Positions 58,641-64,000 of a stretch of DNA of 64,000 bases are shown here, in pieces (the stretch's first letter is position 1; each line of letters begins with the position of its first letter). The translations under genes and the position numbers were made by a program. The notes under the pieces are model-generated. The model saw nothing but the letters and a program-made list of their open reading frames with translations, made no database searches and was not told where the DNA came from. The DNA comes from VAZQ01 sp963739175 (GTDB lineage Bacteria; Pseudomonadota; Alphaproteobacteria; Rhizobiales; Xanthobacteraceae): the NCBI GenBank assembly GCA_963739175.1, contig CAVTZH010000007.1, forward strand, positions 357,447 through 421,446, written 5' to 3'.

Positions 58641-58961
58641 ATGGGCAAGGTGCTACAAGCAGGACGCTCCAAATTGGAGCCTTCGAAGCATTCGTATTTG
58701 TCCGGAAAGGGCAAAGTTGTCATTGCGAGCGGCGTTGCCGCATTCCTGGTGCTGGGGATTGGCGTTGTTTGGATGATCTTCAGCGCTAAGCCTCAAGACA
58801 CATTGACGGTCAGCACAGTCAGACCAGTCGAGACGGTTCGTTACGCAACCACACCGGAAAAGGGTACAAAGAGTACTCCCACTGTAGCTCCGAACGTGCA
58901 GCCGCCGCAGGGAACGGTCCGGCGTATGGAAGCCATTGGTGGAGCGTTCTCGAAAAAATAG
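58641..58961 (+). CDS. single-pass membrane protein (unknown function)
   Basis: A 106-residue protein with a basic N-terminus, one helix (about residues 26-48, VIASGVAAFLVLGIGVVWMI) and a Thr/Pro-rich tail with PTVAPNVQPPQGTVRR, probably periplasmic. Start at ATG 58641. The base composition is lower in GC than the core genes. No family recognised. Confidence 0.5.
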   Translation: MGKVLQAGRSKLEPSKHSYLSGKGKVVIASGVAAFLVLGIGVVWMIFSAKPQDTLTVSTVRPVETVRYATTPEKGTKSTPTVAPNVQPPQGTVRRMEAIGGAFSKK

Positions 58962-59183
58962 CGTGCGGATGCCCGACACGATCACGGCCAGACGCGGTCG
59001 CTGCCATGCCGCCACCAGGTGGATCACGGCCATCATTCCGGCGGCGATCGCGAATATGTTCATCGTACTTCTCCCAACCGCACCACGCCCTTGTCCTTTT
59101 GGCCTCTGACCGCCACGCCGACGCGCTTGGACATCAGCCGCAACAGCCGCCGATCGTTCTTGTCCAACCGGGACAACGAAGTC

Positions 59184-59372
59184 TCATTGCACTCGCTCCT
59201 TTCGAAGTTGCGTGATGACTCTGAGCGGCCGCGAGTAAAAGATGCGGCAGCATGTCAGGTCACAGAAGCGTTCCGGGTTGCCCTGGACGTACGTCGCACC
59301 GGGGCCGAGCGCGGTGTCGCACGTGTCGCACGATGGCGTGATGTAGGGCCTCGCGATCAGTGCTAGGCCCAT
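59184..59372 (-). CDS. small Cys-rich, probably zinc-binding protein
   Basis: A 62-residue protein with CDTCDTALGPGATYV and later FCDLTCCRIFY, giving two CxxC-type pairs suited to bind zinc. Its start (59372) lies two bases before the end of the gene upstream on the same strand, so the two may be co-transcribed. Confidence 0.45.
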   Translation of the reverse strand: MGLALIARPYITPSCDTCDTALGPGATYVQGNPERFCDLTCCRIFYSRPLRVITQLRKERVQ

Positions 59373-59373
59373 G

Positions 59374-59673
59374 TCAAATTCCCGCCGCCAGGTACAGGCA
59401 GTAGAGCCTTGACGGCGTAAAGCACGCGTGGATGAGCCCGTCTGGGCTTTCCTCGTGCTTGAAGTTCGCGGGGAATGTCGCCGTGCCGTGCTTGGTCGTT
59501 ACGGTGAGCGACCCGTCGGGGTTGCGCACCGCCGCCTTTGCATCGGCGCAGTCGCCTTCGCCGCAGCAATAGGTTGGATAGTGCCAGCCTGTTATTGCTT
59601 CGTGCGCTTGCACGCCTGTCGCAACGAGAAGACAAAGACATACCCACAGAAGCAGCTTTGCCGCGATTGACAT
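59374..59673 (-). CDS. secreted Cys-containing protein (unknown function)
   Basis: A 99-residue protein with a signal sequence (KLLLWVCLCLLVATGVQAHE), a body with WHYPTYCCGEGDCADAKAAV and an end with LIHACFTPSRLYCLYLAAGI. Six cysteines suggest disulphides or metal binding in the periplasm. I chose the ATG at 59673, which gives a normal signal peptide and follows a ggagg-like site. Similar proteins are frequent in Bradyrhizobium-like genomes as far as I recall. Confidence 0.6.
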   Translation of the reverse strand: MSIAAKLLLWVCLCLLVATGVQAHEAITGWHYPTYCCGEGDCADAKAAVRNPDGSLTVTTKHGTATFPANFKHEESPDGLIHACFTPSRLYCLYLAAGI

Positions 59674-59927
59674 GTGAGCCTCCGTTCGTTTCGGAATTGT
59701 GCGGCGGATGCAATCCATCCCGCCATGCGTCCCGCAAAGGCCGACGGCCGCACACCTCCGAAACAATCGAGGGACTGTCCCTCCTCATTGTGCATGATCG
59801 TTCGTCATAGCCAACGGTGACGGTGTTGATAACGCGCGCTAGAGTCGCGAATGGGATTTTTCGCACGCGCATCATCAAGGGCAGGGAGTACACGTTCTAC
59901 GAGGAGCGTTGGCGCGAGAGTTCGCAA

Positions 59928-60077
59928 ATGAACTGCCCGGTTTGCGAAAATGCCGCCGCCGAAGACATCACCCCAGATACGTTTGACGGCAAAAGCTTCC
60001 GATGCCCCATCTGCGCAGAATATGACATCGTCGTCCGTGGGAAAGTGGCCAGGGTAGCGCCAACATCTGATCTCTGA
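59928..60077 (+). CDS. small zinc-ribbon protein
   Basis: A 49-residue protein with two CxxC knuckles (MNCPVCENAA and FRCPICAEYDIVV) spaced like a zinc ribbon. The same frame is open to 59817 with less typical residues, so the N-terminus may be longer. Unknown role in the element. Confidence 0.45.
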   Translation: MNCPVCENAAAEDITPDTFDGKSFRCPICAEYDIVVRGKVARVAPTSDL

Positions 60078-60207
60078 TCTCGTGAGCGCGAACGGGCCGC
60101 CGGGCTTTCAGGGTCACGGTGCCGCCGACACGTTCGAGCAAGCCAAGGCTGACGTTGAGCGCAATTGGCAGATGTGGCTTGGGCGCAGCCGGGCTGAAGG
60201 ATGAGCC

Positions 60208-60408
60208 ATGAATGAAAAAATACCGATACCCTGCGAGCAATGTCACGGCACCGGGTTGAATGCTGGCATCGAGTGCATCGAGTGCCATGGCAAAGGGCAT
60301 CGCGTGGTGATCGGGGGTAAAATCGTCGCGCCCACACGACCTGCCGGGCCGCCGACACGGCCTCAAGGCACACAATGGCGCCGGAAACCACAAGGCCGTA
60401 GACAGTAG
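60208..60408 (+). CDS. DnaJ-type zinc-finger small protein
   Basis: A 66-residue protein with two CxxCxGxG motifs (CEQCHGTG, CIECHGKG), which form one zinc site as in DnaJ. A basic Pro/Arg-rich tail (PTRPAGPPTRPQGTQWRRKP) follows. Start at the ATG 60208 after a gatgagcc site. Possibly a DNA- or protein-binding accessory of the element. Confidence 0.55.
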   Translation: MNEKIPIPCEQCHGTGLNAGIECIECHGKGHRVVIGGKIVAPTRPAGPPTRPQGTQWRRKPQGRRQ

Positions 60409-60482
60409 AGGACGGCGCGCCACGGGTTCATGCCGTCCATTCGTTGTCGAAGCACATCTCACGTTAGGGAGTGTAATTGGGC

Positions 60483-60507
60483 GTCCGCTCTTCCCCGATA
60501 AGCGGAC
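60483..60507. repeat. gtccgct...agcggac-type palindrome near IS30 left end
   Basis: gtccgct at 60483-60489 and agcggac at 60501-60507 form an inverted repeat just upstream of the IS30 terminal repeat, which starts with the same letters. It may be a leftover end of another element. Confidence 0.5.
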
Positions 60508-60524
60508 ATCTTATGCGACGGCCT

Positions 60525-61783
60525 GGATGTCCGCTTTGGGCGGCGTGCTCAACCGATCGACGCAACACCTTCTAATCTTGCCAGATTGGAGGTGCGCGAA
60601 TGGAATGGCATGCACGGACATTGTTCACGCCCAGGCAAAGGGCCGAGCTGTGGGAGCGCTGGAAGAGCGGTCAGTGTGTGGCGGACATCGCTCGATCGCT
60701 TGGGAGGAGGAACAAAAGCGGCGTCTATCGGATCTTGGCCGTCAATGGAGGAATTGCTCCGGCACCACGCCAGAGAGCTCCAGTAGCGCTGAGGCTTGAG
60801 GAGCGCGAAGAGATATCGCGTGGCGTTGCCGCTGGTCGGTCCATACGGCGGATCGCACAGGACCTCGGACGAGCGCCCTCGACCATAAGTCGAGAGATCA
60901 GGCGTAACGGCGGCTGCAGCGCCTACCGCGCAAGCGAGGCTGATACGCGCGCCTGGGAGCGGGCGCTGCGTCCGAAGCCTTGTCGCCTGGCGCGTCATGC
61001 GGGGCTACGATGGCGCGTGGCGCAGAAACTCGCACTGCAGTGGTCGCCGGAGCAGATCTCTGGCTGGCTAAAGCGGCAATTCCCTGCCGATCAAAGCATG
61101 CAGGTATCTCACGAAGCGATCTATCGAAGTCTCTTTATTCAGACGCGCGGCGTGCTGAAGAAGGAGCTGATGGCACATCTGCGTACTGGGCGGCAGATGC
61201 GCCAAGCCAAGGGCGGTACCACGAAGAGCGGACTGGGACAGATCGTCGATACCGTCTCTATCCGTGAGCGGCCGGCTGAGGCCGAGGATCGCGCCGTACC
61301 AGGCCACTGGGAAGGAGACCTTCTCACCGGAGCAAATAACACGCACATCGCGACGCTCGTTGAGCGCCATACACGCTTTACGATGCTGCTCAGGATCCCG
61401 AGCAAGGACACGGCAACCGTCGTCACCGCGCTCGGTAAACACGTGCGCAAGCTGCCGCGGGAGCTGCGCCGCTCTTTGACTTGGGATCGAGGTAAGGAGA
61501 TGGCCGACCACAAGAGCTTCACCATCGCCACCAACGTGCAGGTCTATTTCTGCGACCCACGCAGTCCATGGCAGCGTGGCAGCAACGAGAACACCAACGG
61601 CTTGCTGCGACAGTATTTTCCGAGAGGAACAGATCTCTCGCAGTTTTCCCAGGCGCAACTGAACAAGATCGCACTCCGGCTCAACCAGCGACCTCGAAAG
61701 ACCTTGGGCTTCGAAACTCCTGCCGATAAACTACAAGCGGTGTTGCAGTGACCCGTTGAGCACGCCGCCAAAAGCGGACGTCC
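60525..61783 (+). mobile_element. IS30-family insertion sequence, complete
   Basis: About 1259 bases bounded by imperfect inverted repeats. The left end reads gtccgctttgggcggcgtgc at 60529 and the right end has the complementary gcacgccgccaaaagcggac ending at 61779, with matching ggaYgtcc just outside. The shared sequence runs about 29 bases. One intact transposase gene fills it. Target duplications could not be fixed by eye. Confidence 0.85.
60600..61751 (+). CDS. IS30-family transposase
   Basis: 383 residues, full length. N-terminal helix-turn-helix regions (for example SIRRIAQDLGRAPSTISREI) bind the ends. The DDE catalytic residues are Asp240 (GHWEGDLL), Asp296 (LTWDRGKEM) and Glu330 (RGSNENTNGLLRQYFP). 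All signatures are present, so the enzyme may be active. A second, related copy lies 1.3 kb downstream. Confidence 0.92.
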   Translation: MEWHARTLFTPRQRAELWERWKSGQCVADIARSLGRRNKSGVYRILAVNGGIAPAPRQRAPVALRLEEREEISRGVAAGRSIRRIAQDLGRAPSTISREIRRNGGCSAYRASEADTRAWERALRPKPCRLARHAGLRWRVAQKLALQWSPEQISGWLKRQFPADQSMQVSHEAIYRSLFIQTRGVLKKELMAHLRTGRQMRQAKGGTTKSGLGQIVDTVSIRERPAEAEDRAVPGHWEGDLLTGANNTHIATLVERHTRFTMLLRIPSKDTATVVTALGKHVRKLPRELRRSLTWDRGKEMADHKSFTIATNVQVYFCDPRSPWQRGSNENTNGLLRQYFPRGTDLSQFSQAQLNKIALRLNQRPRKTLGFETPADKLQAVLQ

Positions 61784-61859
61784 ACGCGGTGTTGTCGTCC
61801 TCTTTAAACCGGGATCATGCGGCTCGGCCGTGAGAGGATGGCGGCATAAATCTGATTGA

Positions 61860-62878
61860 TTAATCCGGCTTGATATTGGCGGCACGAATTAGCTTGTTCC
61901 ACTTTTCGACTTCGGCCGACAGGAGATTTCCATAGTCTGCCGGGGATCCAGGAAGTGGCGTGCCGCCAAGATCGAGCAGGCGTCCTCTTAATTTCGGATC
62001 GACAAGGATTGCGTTGACTTCTCTGTTTAGCTTTTCGACCACTTCAGTTGGAAGAGTTCTGGGGCCACCGAAGCCATTCATTCCACTGACTTCAAACCCA
62101 GTTACAAATTCGCCGACAGTTGGGAGTCCCGGCAACCTCTCCGACCGGGCTGCAGTCGTGACTGCCAAGGCACGTAATTTGCCCGATGTAACGAACTCGA
62201 GGGACGATGACATATTTGCAAACATCGCTTGAATCTTGTCCGCCGATTAGATCGTTCAAGCCGGGCGCTTCTCCTCGATATGGCAGATGCTGCATGTTCA
62301 CATTCGCCATCGCCTTGAAAAGTTCGCAAGCCATATGGGATGAGGTGCCAGTGCCGCCGGAACCGATATTTATCTTGCCAGGATTGGCCTTGGCATAGGC
62401 GATGAATTCCGACACGGACTTTGGCGAAACGTCCGAGCTCACGACCAGAATAAGCGTTGATCGCATAATGCTGGCAATAGGTGCCACGTCTCGCAGGAAA
62501 TCGAATTTGAGCTTCTCATAGAGTGACGGATTTATAGTGTTACTCGCGCCAAGCAGAAGAAGCGTGTAGCCATCCGGGGGCGAATTAGCGACCGCCTCCG
62601 TCGCCAAATTGCCAGCCGCCCCGGGTCGGTTCTCGATCACTACGTTTGCCCGAGTTGTCCGACAAGCGTTGCCCCACAATGCGGGCTACGATGTCAACAG
62701 GGCCGCCAGCAGCAAAACCGACGACGACGCGAACCGGCCGCGACGGATAGGTTTGCGCTAAAGCGAAACGTGGGATCGACTGCAGTAGACTCGCAGCAGC
62801 CCCAAACGAAAGAAATTGCGGCGGCTAAAGATGCAGAAATTCCTCCCCGCGTCGTTGCGAACTCGCACTTAGACGCAA
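61860..62878 (-). CDS. TctC-type (Bug family) solute-binding receptor between two IS30 elements (two frameshifts)
   Basis: Minus strand. The frame changes at about 62650 (extra c; ends RLSDN and resumes ANVVIENRPGAAGNLATEAV) and at about 62235 (extra c; ends LNDLIGG and resumes AMFANMSSSLEF). Both shifts are +1, and the repaired protein is about 339 residues. The N-terminus has SRRNFFRLGAAASLLQ, a twin-arginine-like signal, followed by YPSRPVRVVVGFAAGG. There is no ATG in this frame; a GTG at 62876-62878 is the best start. It could be intact apart from sequence errors or be in decay. Confidence 0.6.
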
Positions 62879-63066
62879 ATGCTCAATAATGATGATGGAG
62901 ACGCTGCCGATTTGCTCCCCTGTCTGCTCTTCGCATGCTCGGCATTCGGACCTCCGACCGGCAGTTGTCTGAGGCTACACCAGTTTGTTGTTCGGGCGGA
63001 AGGGGTTACCACCGGCGGGGGCGTGCCCGCTACGTAGTTTCAAAGCGAACGGGCAAGGTTGAACCG

Positions 63067-64000
63067 GGATGTCCGCTTCTGGCGGTGAGTTCAACTGATC
63101 AGCGCAACACGTACCTTAAACCGAGGACGTGGAGCGATGGCGATGAAAAAGTATCGGGTTGGGTTTACAGCAGCTCAGAGCGCGGAGCTTTGGGAGCGCT
63201 GGAAGAAGGGTGAAGGCCTGAAGTCGATCGGGCGAGCCTTTGGCAAGCCGTCCTCCTGCATTTTTGCACATTTGAGGCCCAGCGGCGGGATCATGCCGCC
63301 GGCCCGGCGCCGATCCCGTCTGGCGCTGACGATGGCGGAACGCGAGGAGATCTCTCGGGGCATTGTGGAGGGCCAATGGGTCTGGGCAATAGCGAGGATG
63401 CTGGCTCGCGCGGTATCGACGGTCAGCCGCGAGATCAGTCGCAACGGCGGAGCGGGTTGCTACCGGGCTGCGGCGGCTGACAAGCTCGCGTGGACGCAGG
63501 CGCTGCGCCCAAAGCCGTGCAAGTTGCTGATACATGGCCAGTTGCGGCAGGCTGTTGTTAGAAAGCTGGAGCTCAATGGTTGCCCGAGCAGATTGCAGGC
63601 TGGCTGAAGCGGGCATGTCCAGGGAATGAGGCGTGGCGCGTGTCTCACGAGACCATCTATCGCAGCCTGTATGTGCAGGCGCGGGGCGTGCTGAAGAAGG
63701 AGCTGATGCAACATCTGCGGTCCCGGCGGCCGATCCGCCGCTCGCGGCACGCAACGGCGAAGGCAGATCAGCGTGGCCGCATCGCGGACGCTGTCTCGAT
63801 CAGCGAGCGACCGGCGTCGGTCGAGGATCGGGCCGTGCCTGGCCACTGGGAGGGCGACCTGCTCTGCGGGTCGAAGAACAGCTACATCGTCACCCTGGTT
63901 GAGCGCCACTCGCGTTATGTGATGCTCGCCAAGGTCGCAGGGCCGAGACACGCAAACCGTGGTCGACGCGCTGATCCGGCAGGCAAGGAAGCTGCCCGAC
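63067..64000 (+). mobile_element. second IS30-family element, left part (runs past window end)
   Basis: The left terminal repeat, ggatgtccgcttctggcgg at 63067 onward with ttcaactgatcagcgcaaca, matches the end of the first IS30 in most positions. The transposase begins 70 bases inside, as in the first copy. The right end is outside the window. It has the same orientation as copy one. Confidence 0.75.
63137..64000 (+). pseudogene. IS30-family transposase, partial, frameshifted
   Basis: Related to the first IS30 transposase, clearly diverged but collinear from FTAAQSAELWERWKKGEG onward. The first frame ends at 63607. A one-base loss at about 63573 shifts it to the frame with LPEQIAGWLKRACPG, and an extra g at about 63940 (gcaggg) shifts it again near the end of the window. 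The first catalytic Asp is seen in GHWEGDLLCGSKNS. The C-terminus lies outside. It may be inactive or only carry sequence errors. Confidence 0.7.

Noticed and set aside
58653..59063. minus-strand frame starting MNIFAIAAGMMAVIHLVAA
   Set aside because: The N-terminal helix is tempting, but the frame runs antisense over the better-supported membrane protein at 58641-58961 and loses sense after about 45 residues.

Overview
The window reads as the chromosome of an alphaproteobacterium of the order Hyphomicrobiales (Rhizobiales), close to the Bradyrhizobium/Rhodopseudomonas/Xanthobacteraceae group. The basis is gene content and order, high GC, short palindromic interspersed repeats of the kind common in these genomes, and an alphaproteobacterial LexA operator. 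No RNA gene other than one degenerate tRNA-like element was found.

Layout. 1-9913: 3' half of the NADH dehydrogenase (complex I) operon, nuoG' H I J K L M N, with three tandem paralogous small two-helix membrane proteins inserted between nuoH and nuoI. 9919-12776: birA, rnj (RNase J), mce (methylmalonyl-CoA epimerase). 13080-15936: a secreted Cys/Tyr-rich protein (minus strand), a DUF1467 membrane protein and proS. 16022-19382: a tandemly duplicated lolC/E permease and lolD. 19504-24103: an alpha/beta hydrolase, a 32-residue membrane peptide behind a double LexA operator, and dnaE. 24266-29563: an accessory catabolic-looking cluster (FAD monooxygenase, NHL propeller protein, isochorismatase-type hydrolase, two TctC-type solute receptors). 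29789-44544: the classic block rpsB-tsf-pyrH-frr-uppS-cdsA-dxr-rseP-bamA-lpxD-fabZ-lpxA-lpxI-lpxB, which couples translation, isoprenoid/undecaprenyl, phospholipid and lipid A synthesis and outer-membrane assembly. 44560-49347: gltA and gltX (minus strand), then glnS.

From about 50358 to the end the character changes. comEC is cut off after its N-terminal third and followed by a tyrosine integrase, an excisionase-like gene, a RepA-like AAA ATPase with an iteron-like repeat array just behind it, a small-terminase-like protein, many short unknown genes, two IS30-family elements and another tctC. This is an integrated element whose far end lies outside the window.

Data caution. Ten or more genes, many of them essential (nuoH, nuoL, dnaE, cdsA, lpxB and others), carry single-base frameshifts. 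Nearly all are one extra base that would restore a full-length product if removed. This looks like insertion-type sequencing or assembly error, so I annotate these as genes with a frameshift and not as decayed genes.
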